Source: CAWGMT01 sp963823675
GTDB lineage: Bacteria > Planctomycetota > Planctomycetia > Isosphaerales > Isosphaeraceae
Reading direction: 5' to 3'
NCBI GenBank assembly: GCA_963823675.1
Contig: CAWGMT010000012.1
Span: 310,001-374,000 of the forward strand
Length of the DNA: 64,000 nt
Shown: one piece after another, positions 20,647 to 31,073 of the stretch
How the letters are laid out: each line of letters begins with the position of its first letter
Numbering within the stretch: position 1 is the stretch's first letter
Position numbers and translations under genes: made by a program
Notes under the pieces: generated by a model
Told to the model about the DNA's origin: nothing
Databases searched by the model: none
The model's input: only the letters and a program-made list of their open reading frames with translations

Positions 20647-23375
20647 TTACGCGGGCCAGTTCGTGGTAGCTACTTCGGCATCTTCCAACTCCTCCTTGCG
20701 TCGCCCGTAGCCGTGCTTCTCGATGAGGTCGCGGGCTTTGGCGAGTTCGGCCTGGTCGCGGAAGAGGCGGGCACGGTGGAGGTGGATGTCGGCGAGGTAG
20801 AGCGGCATCGGGCCGCGCTCGGCGATCTCCTGGGCCTGGTCGAGGGCCGCGCGGGCCGCCGCGGCATCGCCGCGCACGAGATGATACAGCGCGGAGGTGA
20901 GCAGGCCTTTGGTAAGGTGGTCCATCCTTCCCGCGTTGCGGAGGCCGTTGACGGCGGCGGCGACGTGCGGCAGGTCGAGCGTCCGCTGCGGCAGCGGGTG
21001 CTACAGAATCGCCCGAACCAGCTCGACCCGAGCCAGCGTCAGGTGATCGAGGGCGATGGTGAGGAGGGGATCATCCGGTTGCGCGCGAATCGAACATACA
21101 TTTGCAACGCCGTTCGACTTCATCGCAAATCGTAGCCGGGCCGACTTCGGCATGCTGGTCCATCACAGGCTGGAAGCGTCGGCCACGGAGCAGGGTCTGC
21201 CACGCGGCGCGTTCGGCGGGGGCCAGGAGCCAGTCGCAGTACTGGAAACCACGCAGCGAGTAGAGCAGGTCGAACTCCGGCTGCATTTCCTTCTGCATCC
21301 GTTCGGCTTCGGCGAAGAGCGCGCCGGCTTCGGCGCGCCGGCCGGACTGGTGCAAGGCATCCGCCGCCGTGGTGCGACTGACCGTTCGCATGAACGCATC
21401 GCCGCTCTCGTCGGCGTGCGTGATCGATTGGCGGGAATCGGCCACGGCGTCCGTCAACCGGCCCAGCGTCACCTCCAACTCGCTGAGGTTGCCGGCAACT
21501 CTCGCCGCGTTGTTCCAGTTCTCTTGCCGAACGTACATCTCCAGGCCGGCTCGCATCGGTTGCAAGCGCCTCGGTCAAGCGGCCGAGGGCACGGAGGCGA
21601 AACGCGGCCGCGCCGAGCATCCACGCCTGGTCGGCTTCGATGAGATTCGGGGAAACGCGGCTCCAGGGCTCGTCGAAGAACGCCGCCACCGCCGCGAGAT
21701 CGGCCGCGATCGCCCCGAGTTTATCCATGCTGTAAAAGCCATCGCTACCCGTGCCGCGCAGGATGCGGTCGAGGTAGACCTTGTCGCGCGCCTCCTGCTG
21801 TCGCCCGGCGAGGCAGCCGTGGACGACGGCCTGGTAGAGCGGTTGCAGGCCATCGAGCGTATCGGGACGGTGGGGCGTCGTCGCGCATAAGTGATCGAAC
21901 AGCCGCGAGTGGGCGGCCTGGAATGCGGCGGGCTGCGTGTCGCGAAGTTGCTCGGCGAAGTATTCGCGGATCAGCGGATGGGCGTCGATGGCGTCCGGCG
22001 TCACGGTCAGGAGATCGACTTCGCCAAGCCGCTTCAGGGCGATGTTCCACTGCGCGTCTTTCAGCTTCACCAGCGTGTCCGTCAGGCCGGCAATCGCCGG
22101 CTCGGCGCGCAATGCTTGCAGGCAATCGCGGGACATCGGCCGATCGAACAGGCCGGTGAGCCGCAAGAGCGCGAGCTCTCGTTGCCGCTCCGGCCCGGCC
22201 GATTGCAGCCAGCGCTCGTAGGCGATCATCACCTTGAACGCGGAGCGGCCCTGACGCTCCAGGTCGGCCTCCTCGAACTTCACCTCCTTGTAGTGACGGA
22301 TGTCGCCGCCGTGGGCGTCGGCAAGGAATCGGCCGAGCAGTTGCAGCGTCAGCGCGTGCCCGCCGGCATCCTTCCAGGCCGCCTCCATCTCGGCTTCCGT
22401 GCCGACGATCTGGCAGGTGGCGCAGCAGGTCAATCGCCGCCTCCTTCACAAGCCTGTCGAGCTTCTGCTCCTCGGTCGTCGCCTGGTTCTCGATGTTCTT
22501 CAGGTGCTCGCGGGTGGTGACGAGGCACAGGCCGGGGTTGTCGGCGGCGAGACTTTGCAGGAGCGCTTCGAGGGCCTGATCCTTGAGCCGCCCAGCCTGC
22601 GGATCGTTCACCGGATATTGCAACGGCTCGATGCCGTCCAGGACGAGCAGCGTGCGATGCCGGCGGACGAGCCCGGCCAGCCGTTCGCCGCGTTCCCACG
22701 GGCTGCCCTTGGTCGGGTCGGGGTCGTCGAAGAAGCGTGAGCGCCTCCTGAATGAACGAGTCGGACGAGGTCTGCCGCGATTCGCCGGTCCCCTGGCTGT
22801 AGAAGGACCAATCGAAGTAGCGTTCGACGCCCGGCCAGCCCTTGGCCGCCATCCGCTCGCTGACCCAGTGGGCCACGAGCGACGTCTTGCCGACGCCGCC
22901 CCAGGCGACCAGCGTGTAGACGTTCAACGTCGGCTTCGCCCAGGCCGCGTCGAGCGCATCGAGCCAATGGTCGCGGCCGAAGAGGATCTTCGGGCGAATG
23001 TTTGGTGATGCGTGACGGGGCGAGCTTGACCTTGTCGCCGCGTCCCTGGCGCAGGTCGATGACATCGCGACCGTCGAAGCTGGGCGGCAGTTTGCAGTCG
23101 TCGATGCGAACAGGGATGACGTTCTTCCCGTGTTCCCGCGCGAATTGCACCTCGCGATCGACCCAGTACGACTTCACCGAAGCATGCGACAGGATGACGA
23201 CGAAGGCGTCGCATTCGCGGATGCCCTTCTCAATTCGGTTCCAGAAGAGCTCATCCGGTGCGATGGTGTGACCGTCATTGAAAACCTCGTCGTAGCCAAG
23301 CGTGTGGAGATATTGCACCATCTCTTGCACGTAGCGGTCATCCGGGCTGCTGTGGCTGACGAACGCACTCGGCAT
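20647..23375 (-). pseudogene. TIR-STAND-TPR gene, paralogue of the 17546 gene, broken
   Basis: Starts MPSAFVSHSSPDDRYVQEMV, a TIR domain; SYWVDREVQFA at 69-79 holds the Glu (E75) expected for NADase activity. From LAPSRITKHSP on it repeats the NTPase-TPR chassis of the neighbouring gene almost exactly. Comparing the two copies shows extra bases here at 22992-22994 (GGG for GG), about 22735, 22404 and 21566, a two-base deficit near 21080, and an in-frame TAG at 21001-21003 where the paralogue has Ser. The N-terminal TIR part is intact. Either a true pseudogene or a functional gene hidden by sequence errors; the stop plus five shifts favour decay. The homology to the paralogue begins exactly at the TIR/NTPase junction. 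Confidence 0.75.
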
Positions 23376-23892
23376 GAGATTGACCTGGCTGGCCGTCCCG
23401 CCCGTCCGGGGATTTACCGAATTGCTGCTCGGCGCGTGCGAGCTGCGTGGGGCGATGCGCACGAGCTCAATTCAGGATACCGCTTTTCCCCTCGGTCGCA
23501 AAGCCAGCAGCGCCGCGGTCGCCAAAGCCCGGCCTGGGAGAGGAATCTGGGGTTCTGGGGGCACCATACGCGGGGAGATAGGACGTGCATTGCAATGGAG
23601 ATTTGGTACAAACGAGTTGTGATTGCGTTCGTCATCCTCTCATCGGGAACGGACCGGTGACGCAATGCGTGCCCTTTCCGCCAACGTGTTCGCGCAGACT
23701 GAACCCAAGGACGGGCAATCGAATCACGTCGGGGCGAAAGATCGGCTTGGCTTCAACGGGCACGGATGAAATTCTCCGCGTTCACCTTCGTCGGTGCAGG
23801 CAGCTTCAGACTCAAACCATCGTATCATGTCTCAAGCGGTAAAACGACCCGATCGAGCAAGGGGGAACTAACCGCGTCCCGGTTTCCGTTCT
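23376..23892. other. Intergenic, no gene seen
   Basis: Upstream of the TIR-STAND gene. Around 23575-23660 it shares interrupted matches with 17320-17530 (for example GGAC-TGCATTGC and CATTGCGTTCGTC-type words, ending GGAACGGAC-GG), so the STAND pair is flanked by related sequence in the same orientation. No coding region supported. Confidence 0.4.
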
Positions 23893-24027
23893 CCCGCGTA
23901 TGTCGAGCAGACGTTCGATCGCCTGAAGGCTTCCGGAATTATCAACGGCTGGGACCGCGACGATTGGGATATCGGGACGACCCGCGTCGGGCTGGACATC
24001 CGGATCGCGCCGAAGAAGCCGAGTTGA
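23893..24027 (+). pseudogene. 3' fragment of a paralogue of the 15296 gene
   Basis: Encodes PAYVEQTFDRLKASGIINGW and continues to LDIRIAPKKPS and a stop, nearly identical to the last 44 residues of the 257-residue protein at 15296-16069. Everything upstream of the PAYVEQ codons is missing; the preceding sequence is unrelated. A truncated duplicate. Confidence 0.85.
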
Positions 24028-24032
24028 GGGCG

Positions 24033-24294
24033 CTACGCCCCCGCGCCGTCGGGAGAAGAGCCAGCACGTTCCGGCGCAGCGGGTTCTTCGATTTCCACAA
24101 TCAAAACGAGATCGATACGGTGCGTTCGACCATCCCTATCGTGAAACATGACTTCGCGGCCGCGCGGGCTTTGGGGCACCGAGAACAAAGTCAGGATGAG
24201 GGACGTGAAAACTGCGACCGTTGACCAAGCGCATTTCAAATCCGAGAAATGGTGCCCGATGCATGGCTTCTCTGATTTGTTCGACTGTTGCCAT
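24033..24294 (-). CDS. Small unknown protein of a planctomycete family (one frame break)
   Basis: The ATG at 24294 opens MATVEQIREAMHRAPFLGFE and continues to SFHVPHPDFVL, then one base out of frame as VPQSPRGREVMFHDRDGRTH and IDLVLIVEIEEP. I recognise the pattern (E-x-I/L-R..h..PF..F...L.DGR...V.HP-[DE]-F....R....D..H.IDL..I..IE) as an abundant small unknown family of planctomycetes. Frame break near 24165-24185. About 86 residues when joined. Function unknown. Confidence 0.55.
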
Positions 24295-24441
24295 GTTTAA
24301 GCTTTTCCCTTTGTCTGGTCCATTCAGCGACGGAGCCAGCCTGCGGCCCTTTGAGCTTCTCCACTCTGCAGAATAACCTTAAACGCGGATCGCCGCCCAG
24401 CCTGACTTCCGGCCGGCCATCGGCCGCTCCGTCCGCCGCAA

Positions 24442-24610
24442 TCAGCCTGGCGCGGCGCTCGCAGCCGGCACGTCCAAGTCAGTCACCTGCAATAAATCGA
24501 TGATATTGAACGAGTCGTCGGGCTGGCAGACGATGATCGTACGCCCGCTGGGCGCCGGCATGATGAAATCGGGATGACGCACCGGAACCTGCCGTCCATC
24601 GGCACCTGGC
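24442..24610 (-). pseudogene. 5'-truncated copy of the same small family
   Basis: DGRQVPVRHPDFIMPAPSGR followed by FNIIDLLQVTDLDVPA gives the second half of the small family seen at 24033-24294. The expected N-terminal third is absent; the sequence before DGRQ does not match it. It lies antisense to the start of the toxin-tail frame. Confidence 0.55.
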
Positions 24611-25092
24611 CGGTGCGGGAGGTCGTGGCCGCCGACCCAGCGCCCGTGTACAATACATGCGTGGCGGGTTATCATAACAGCATCGTGCGGTCGGTGGTGG
24701 GGCTTCGCAGTTATCGGCGCACAACATTGGCATCGGGCACTCTTGCGCAAGGCGATTCAGGAGGAACCTCTCCGAAGAGAACGTTGAACGATCCGTTGCC
24801 TTCACGTCCAAAGAAGCCAACCGAGGCGAACCCTCATGCACCTGACCTAGAGGCCACCGGGCCCCACACTGTCATCGGAACTCGGACTGACCCCAAGGCG
24901 TCACCAGCGCCTTACCGGCAGGGCATAACGTACGACGCGGAGGGAAATCCGGTCGGTCGCATCGATGTCACAACGCACGGCAGATTCGACCATCCCAAGC
25001 CTCACTGGCATCCCTACGACCCGACGATTCAGAACCCTTTCGACCGAGCCAGTCCTGGAAACTTCGGGCCGGCGCGGCCTATGCCGGAGTAA
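24574..25092 (+). CDS. Orphan polymorphic-toxin C-terminal domain (start uncertain)
   Basis: The last ~80 residues, from GPHTVIGTRTDPKASPAPYR through VGRIDVTTHGRFDHPKPHWH to NPFD, look like the small RNase-type tail domains carried at the end of Rhs/polymorphic toxins (conserved His-rich THGR..H..PHxH). I believe this is close to the polymorphic toxin type 24 group. The first half of the open frame overlaps an antisense relic and has no clear start signal, so the N-terminal limit is open and the delivery part (Rhs or other) is missing. The next gene, 30 nt on, has the size and acidity of an immunity protein. Confidence 0.6.
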   Translation: MTHRNLPSIGTWPVREVVAADPAPVYNTCVAGYHNSIVRSVVGLRSYRRTTLASGTLAQGDSGGTSPKRTLNDPLPSRPKKPTEANPHAPDLEATGPHTVIGTRTDPKASPAPYRQGITYDAEGNPVGRIDVTTHGRFDHPKPHWHPYDPTIQNPFDRASPGNFGPARPMPE

Positions 25093-25122
25093 ATACTTGG
25101 GTATTCCGAGAGGAGCGCGGCA

Positions 25123-25440
25123 ATGGAATCATGGAGACCTATCACCGAAGACGAGTTCTCCAGGCTCTTCGATGAGCAGTATAGTACGTTGGATGACGAT
25201 GAGAGGAGACTGTTCGACCGATACAGAATCGATCCTTGGAAGGCGGTAATTCGACGATCAGAGGAAGCAGGCGACGAACCTGTCCTCGTCGTTGCCCAGG
25301 CGAAGGACGGCGTCTTGTATTTCGATGACGTAGAGTACGGGTTCAACATTTCCGGCGTGGACCAGTCCGGACGCATCCTCAATCCAGGGGGAAGCCAAAA
25401 CACTCTAAAAGAGGCTGTGGCTGAATGGTTCAAGGCGTGA
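25123..25440 (+). CDS. Probable immunity protein for the toxin tail
   Basis: A 105-residue acidic protein opening MESWRPITEDEFSRLFDEQY, with GDEPVLVVAQAKDGVLYFDD and ending TLKEAVAEWFKA. Soluble, no signal peptide. Preceded by AGAGGAG. Its place directly after a toxin C-terminal domain and its pI and size are what is expected of an immunity partner; I do not recognise a named immunity family. Its 3' end overlaps the 3' end of the convergent gene by 11 nt. Confidence 0.65.
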   Translation: MESWRPITEDEFSRLFDEQYSTLDDDERRLFDRYRIDPWKAVIRRSEEAGDEPVLVVAQAKDGVLYFDDVEYGFNISGVDQSGRILNPGGSQNTLKEAVAEWFKA

Positions 25441-26587
25441 ACATTAACTTGATTCGTTCCCCGGCCGTTTTCGCTGCGGGTGTTCGCGGATAATCCTTGA
25501 CGATCCGGCGATAGTACGCGAGTGCGGCCTCGGCCGCGCCGTTCTTCTCGAGGTTTTGGCCGACCCGGAGCAGGCTCGCGGCCCTGGCTGCGTCTTTTGA
25601 CGGGGTCGTGCCGCCCTGCTTCTTGGTTGCCTGCTTGTCCGCTGGTGTCGATTCGGCGTTGGACGCCCGCCGCTTGGCGGCGTCGGTCTTCATCGCCGCC
25701 TTGTCCGCTGGCCCTGGCTGGGTCGGTGCATCGGACTTTCCCGCGGTCACGGCGACGTCACCGGCGAACGCATCCTCGAACCGGGTGATTCGCGATGACA
25801 ACGGCCGGGCGGACTTCGACTTGCCGGCTTCGGCCTTGAGCATGAGGCTGGCCTTCTTGATGTATTTCTCGGGGTTTTCCAGGAATTCGTCGCGGCAGCC
25901 GGTGCAACAGACCGGGTAGCTGGTCCCTTGGTAGGTGACCGTCATGGTCGACGCCGCGCCGGTGATGATGCACTTGGCACGTTCCGCGGAGGCCCCGCCG
26001 CTGGCGAACGACTCGCCCTCCTTGGTCAAACCGACCTCAATAAACGGGCTGTACTGGGTTCCTCCCGGCTCTTTGCGGTCCTCCCGGATCGTGTAGCGGA
26101 TAAAGTTGGCGTTGGGGCGAATCGAGAGCCGGATATTACCCGCATAACGCGGCAGCTTGCCCACGCTTTCGAGGACGAGTTGCTTTCCCGTGCCGTCGAG
26201 CGCTCCCTCCAAGCGAATCGGGCCGCCCGCCGGCGGGGGCATCACGCCCTCGAGCCGATAGACCTTGCGGGCCGGGTCGTACGTGAGCGTTCCGGAGGCC
26301 AGAACGCGCCCCCCGTCTACCGAGAGCGAGAGGGCGACCGGGCTGCCCCCTTTGAAGACCCACGACCAGCCATGCTTCTCGGTCCAGCCATGAAACTTGT
26401 TGGCCGGATCATTCTTGGTTGCGCCCGGGCCCTTCCAGCCTCCCGCAAGATATTCAAGTGCCGTGAACGCCGCGGGAATTCTCGCCGCCCTTGGCTCGTC
26501 GCCCCGGCTGGTTTGGAACGAAAGTCCGGTGAGCGTGGTAAGACTCAGGCTTGCGGCAAAAAGCCCGTTGACGACGCGGTGGCTCAT
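25430..26587 (-). CDS. Secreted protein with YHS-like Cys motif
   Basis: 385 residues. The ATG at 26587 gives MSHRVVNGLFAASLSLTTLT, a signal peptide. Residues ~35-200 are a beta-rich domain (LEYLAGGWKGPG, FHGWTEKHGWSWVFKGG) resembling DUF1579-like lipocalin folds. Then AKCIITGAASTMTVTYQGTS and YPVCCTGCRDEFLENPEKYI form a YHS/heavy-metal-type motif with Cys near the front and a CCTGC cluster, as in the left-edge lipoprotein. A Lys/Ala-rich linker and a TPR-like end (GAAEAALAYYRRIVKDYP) close the protein. Probably periplasmic and metal-binding; exact role unknown. The frame is open upstream to 26989 without protein character. Confidence 0.78.
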   Translation of the reverse strand: MSHRVVNGLFAASLSLTTLTGLSFQTSRGDEPRAARIPAAFTALEYLAGGWKGPGATKNDPANKFHGWTEKHGWSWVFKGGSPVALSLSVDGGRVLASGTLTYDPARKVYRLEGVMPPPAGGPIRLEGALDGTGKQLVLESVGKLPRYAGNIRLSIRPNANFIRYTIREDRKEPGGTQYSPFIEVGLTKEGESFASGGASAERAKCIITGAASTMTVTYQGTSYPVCCTGCRDEFLENPEKYIKKASLMLKAEAGKSKSARPLSSRITRFEDAFAGDVAVTAGKSDAPTQPGPADKAAMKTDAAKRRASNAESTPADKQATKKQGGTTPSKDAARAASLLRVGQNLEKNGAAEAALAYYRRIVKDYPRTPAAKTAGERIKLMFTP

Positions 26588-26828
26588 GATTGGGGCCTCG
26601 CTTAGATTCTTTCTCGAAGAGATCTCCGCACGATGCGCCCATCCTGGGATCGCCGGACAGAGCCGGCTCCTAGAAGAGGCCGGCACCGCGCGGCGAGTTG
26701 TGTAGGAGGGGGCTCTGTCCCCCGATCCCTTGGTTGCGGCTCCGCCGCGTTGGGCGCTGCGCAAAAATAATTGTCGCCTTTCGCGGAGCGAAAGACGGCT
26801 TTCCCGGAAAGTTCTTCCATCTCGATCT

Positions 26829-28839
26829 TCAACCTGGCCCGCGGCGGCCCTGGCCTTTGGCGGGCTCTGGGCCGCCCGCGCCATTGCCCATGCGGCGACG
26901 GATCGCTTGGATGAGGCGGATCGCCGTCCGTTCCGAGGTCGGGGCCAGGTCGGGAGCGGGAAAGGGCGGCGTGCCCAAGGGGACATCAAGGTCGACGTAG
27001 CCGATCATCATCTCCTCGAACGTCTGCTCGCCCCACCGGACCAGTTGGCTGGAGTTGGGGTTATACGGGTTCTTCTCCGAGTTGTCGAAGTGCGCCAGGC
27101 AGTCGATCCGCGTACCTTTGGGCAATTCGAGCGGCGGAGCGAGATTGTAATACGATTGCCAGCCGAAGTCGAAGGCCGGCACCGAGAGCACAACCCGGGG
27201 CGATTCGCCGGGCGGGGTGATCTTGTATTCGAAGTCCTTGCCCCTCAAATGCATGTGCGGCATCAGGTTCAAGAGCCGGGCATCGCTGGGAACAACGTAC
27301 GAGGACGCCACGGCAACGTTGTCGGCGTGAGCCGGCAACAGCAAATCCGCATTGGCGATCCCGAGCGTGAACGCTTCGCGCGTGATCTTGGATTTTGCGA
27401 ACACGAACCCGACCTTGGACCGATCGACGCGCACCTTGCCGTTCGGTGTGTAGTGGAGCTGCAAGAGAATCGTGGCGCCCTTCGGCAGCCGCTTGGCGGT
27501 GCCCTCCGGGTAGACCAGCGGCAAGTCGCCGGGAGCGTACCCGCAAACATGAATCGGCCGCGGCCGCTCTCCCCGGGGCGTGTCGGGCAGGATGTAGACC
27601 ACGATGTGGTGGACGACGGAACGGTCGCCCGGAATGGCTTCGGCGGCCTGGATCCACTTGTCCTCGGTGAAGTGGGTCGGCACCCGGAAATAGATGTAGG
27701 CGACCACGCCCTGGGCGGCCACGTAATAGGGCTCGGGCATCTCCAGAGACGACGTCGGGCTTGCCGATCTGCCATCCCTCGGCAAACTGCCGGGCCGGCG
27801 GCAGGTCCTTGGGATCGCCCAGCGGCGTGCCACGGTCGAGCCAGGCCAGAAGCGCCGCGCACTCTTCGGCCGACAGGCTGCGATCGTTGGCAAAATGGCC
27901 GTACCGCGGGTCGGCGTGCCACGGAGGCATCCGCCGCTCGTCGATCACTTCGCGGATCGTGGAGGCGTGCTTCCGCAACTGGTCGTAGGATAAGAGCGCA
28001 AAGGGCGCCGACTGACCAGGACGGTGGCAGCCCTGGCACTTGTTCTGCACGATCGCCGCGACCTTGCCGGCATACGTCACCTCGCCCACTTCGATCGGAT
28101 GCTCCCGCTCGCGAGCTGCCAGCGTCTGGGAGATCACGGCCGCGGCCGGCCGGACTCGCGCGGCATTCGACACCGCGACCAGCGCAGGCTCGACTCGGTC
28201 GAGCAGACAGCCCTCGACCTTGGTCGCCGTCACCTTGACCGGCCGATTCGCCAGGAGCGCATCCAATGCGTCGCGGACGTAATTCTGGGTCGCCGCATTA
28301 CGGGCCTTGCCGACCTTGTACTGATCATCGATGGCGCCGCGGTAACGCACCCGCCCGGCCCCATCCAGAACCAGGACCTCCGGGTTTCGTTCCACCAGTC
28401 CGCTGTCGGCAACCTTGTTCTGGGGATCTTTGAGGACAGGGAAGTCGATGCCCATCTCATGGACGTACCTCGCAACGTCCTTCTCGCCGTCATGGGCATT
28501 GGAGCTGATCCCCAGGAACACGACGCCCTTCGTTTTGTAGTCGCGATTCATCTCGATCAACCGGGGGGCGTACTGGTTTGCCACCGGACAGTCGGTTCCG
28601 ATAAAGACCAGCACGATCGCCCGGCTCCCGCGATAGGCATAAAGTGAACGATCGCGACCCGTCGTGACGTCCTTGAGGGTGAAGTTCCCCATGCGCTGCA
28701 TGAGCCCGCGGTTGATCGGCAGGTCGGTCTGGTCCCCGCCCGGTCCCGCGATGCTCTGGCCCGTCGAAACGAACGCCAGCGCAATTCCAATTACCACCAA
28801 CACCTTCGGCCATCGCCGTCGAGCCGCTTGACGTGCCAT
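26829..28839 (-). CDS. Thioredoxin-like / cytochrome c / copper-monooxygenase-like fusion (one frame break)
   Basis: About 670 residues, exported (KVLVVIGIALAFVSTG). Residues 45-190 form an AhpC/TSA-type thioredoxin-like domain with a single Cys (GTDCPVANQY, C84). A c-type haem site CQGCH lies at 268-272, with MPPWHADP as likely axial-Met region. After a frame break near 27742 the C-terminal third has VVHHIVVYI and LNLMPHMHLRGKDFEYKI, the His pairs of the PHM/DBM-like copper type II monooxygenase fold. This three-part architecture is known from planctomycetes and acidobacteria but has no assigned reaction. The start at 28839 follows GAGGAG by 5 nt. Confidence 0.82.
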
Positions 28840-29218
28840 GAAATCTCCTCGGGCCGGGTCTCGTCCTGGCGACGAGCTCGAGGGCAGAGCTTCGGAGAGC
28901 GCCACAGCACCCCGCGCTGGACTGCCGATAACTGATGCCCGCGCTGGAAAGCCTGCCTGCGCGACAATTCCATCCTACTGATCCAGCGACACGGCAAGCA
29001 AGACAGGACCAATCATGGATGACTCGACCAGAATCGGCAACTCGTCAGTTATATCGGATATGCCGATCACGGCCTTCGTTCCGGTCGTGCAACGTTGCGC
29101 TGCTGTCGCCCTGGTCAGCCAGCCGCGAGCGCGAAGATCGCTCGCGCTTCGGCCGATCAATATCTCGATGTCGTTGATATACCCTGCGCTGGGGCAGAAC
29201 TGAATCTCGGAGCACGAG
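28840..29218. other. Divergent intergenic region
   Basis: Separates two divergent genes and must hold both promoters. It includes a hairpin CGCGAGCG-loop-CGCTCGCG around 29129-29151. No gene and no clear sigma70 site seen. Confidence 0.4.
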
Positions 29219-30971
29219 ATGCGATCGCGTGGTTGGTTCGGTCGGGCCGTCGTCGATCCTGCCGTAAAAACTCCACACGCGGCATCGTGGCTCGACCGGC
29301 TCGCGGCGCGTGCGGATTCCTTCGTTTGTCCGCGGTCGTCGCACGGTCTCCCCCCGGACCTGCCCAGGAACGAAGCCTGGATCACGCGGCTCTGCTGGGC
29401 CTTCGTCGTTTTCGGGCTCTTGGTCCGCCTGGTGCGATTTCTGGTAGTCTATCCGATCTGGCACGACGAGGCTTTCCTGGCGGTCAACTTCCTCGACCGC
29501 GGCTACCGCGACCTGCTGCGGCCGCTCGATTACGCGCAGGTCGCACCGGTGTGGTACCTCTGGATCGAGCTCACGGCCGTCCGCCTCTTCGGCTTCAGCG
29601 AGTGGTCGCTGCGCCTCTTCGCCGCGATCTGCGGTCTGGCCAGCGTGCTGGTCTTCCGGCACCTTGCCTCGCGGGTATTGCGCGGGGCCGCCCTGTTGCT
29701 GGCAGTGGCCGTCTTCGCGACTGCGTTCCATCCGATCCGCCACAGCGCCGAAGTCAAACCCTATGCATCGGATCTGCTGGCTTCGCTCTTGCTCATGACT
29801 CTCGCGGTCGAGTGGTGGCGATTTCCCGGGCGAAGCCGCTGGCTCTGGGCCCTTGCCGCCCTGGTGCCCATGCTGCTGGCGGTTTCCTACCCGGCCGTGC
29901 TGGTGGCCGCCGCCGTGAGCTTGGCCCTGGCCCCCGAAGCCTTGCGAAGCACCCACAGGCCGGTACGCCTGGCGTTTCTGACTTACAACATCGTACTGGC
30001 CGGCTCCTTTCTCGCGTTGTATTTCAGCTTCACGGTCGTTCAGAGCACGGCTCTATTGTCCTTTTACCGGCAGGGATGGTGGCGAGATTCGTTTCCGCCG
30101 CTTGGGCAACCCTGGAAGGTTCCGGCCTGGCTGGTCTCGGTGCACACCGGCACCATGATGGGCTATCCCATTGGCGAGAAGGCCGGTGGGAGCACCGTTA
30201 CGTTCCTGGCGGCGATTCTGGGGGGCCTGGTTGTCTGGAAAGCGAAGCAGCCGACGATATTACGCTTGGTCACGTTCCCATTCCTCATCGGTCTCGCCGC
30301 ATCATGCCTGGGTCGGTATCCGTACGGCGGCCCTGCCCGGGTGAGCCAGTATCTGGTGCCGAGCATCATCCTGCTCTCGGGACTCGGGGGCGCCGTCCTG
30401 ATCGCGCTGCGCGTTGACATGGAAATGGGGCAAGCATTCGCTGAGTGTCATTCTCAGCGCGCTGGCCGTGCTCGGCGCTGGCTTGATGGCCCGCGACCTG
30501 GTCAGGCCGTACCGGGTTGCCGACGACCTCAAGAGCCGCACCTTCGCCCGCAGGTTCTGGTCGGAATACAGCCAGGATGGCGACGTGTACTGCGTCAAGA
30601 CCGATCTTGGCTTCACGTTCCGGCCCAGGCTCTGGCGAATCGGCGTGAGTGCGGTATACCTTTGCCATCAGCGGATTTTCTCCAATCCGAAAGCACACTC
30701 GGTTTCGCGAGATCGACCGTCCCCGACTTCGACAACCCGTCCCGTCCGCCTCGTCTTTTTCGACGAGTTCCCCGAGGGCAATCCAGTCTTTGATCGCTGG
30801 ATGGAGCAACTGCGCCAATCCTATGATGTCGGCCGGCCCCTTGACTTTACGGTCTGTCCCGGCAACCCCGAAGATCCGTGGTTGCGGGACCGCTATCTGG
30901 TGGTCGAGCTTCGGCCGCGCGGCAGCGACAATCCGCTGGCGCGGTCGCTGACTGACCGCGCGGTCAAATAG
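29219..30971 (+). CDS. Polytopic GT-C-type glycosyltransferase-like membrane protein (one frame break)
   Basis: About 584 residues with roughly ten hydrophobic helices. The first loop has YPIWHDEAFLAVNFLDRGYR, placing acidic residues after helix 1 as in ArnT/PMT-type (GT-C) glycosyltransferases that use lipid-linked sugars outside the membrane, and AEVKPYASDLL is also typical of this group. The frame changes near 30410: one frame ends in VLIALR and the next continues TWKWGKHSLSVILSALAVLG, leading to a soluble C-terminal domain. The start ATG follows GGAG by 6 nt. Probably decorates a surface polymer or protein; acceptor unknown. Confidence 0.72.
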
Positions 30972-31073
30972 CCTGCCGCTCAGTGAGGCATGCATGAACC
31001 CCACGCTTACGCTTCGGATCAGTATGTCATATCCACGGACCGCGCGGCTTGCCATCGGCTCGCTCCGCGCTGG

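Noticed and set aside
24033..25440. CRISPR array or insertion sequence in the island
   Set aside because: No regularly spaced direct repeats and no transposase coding found anywhere in the window; the fragments are gene relics.
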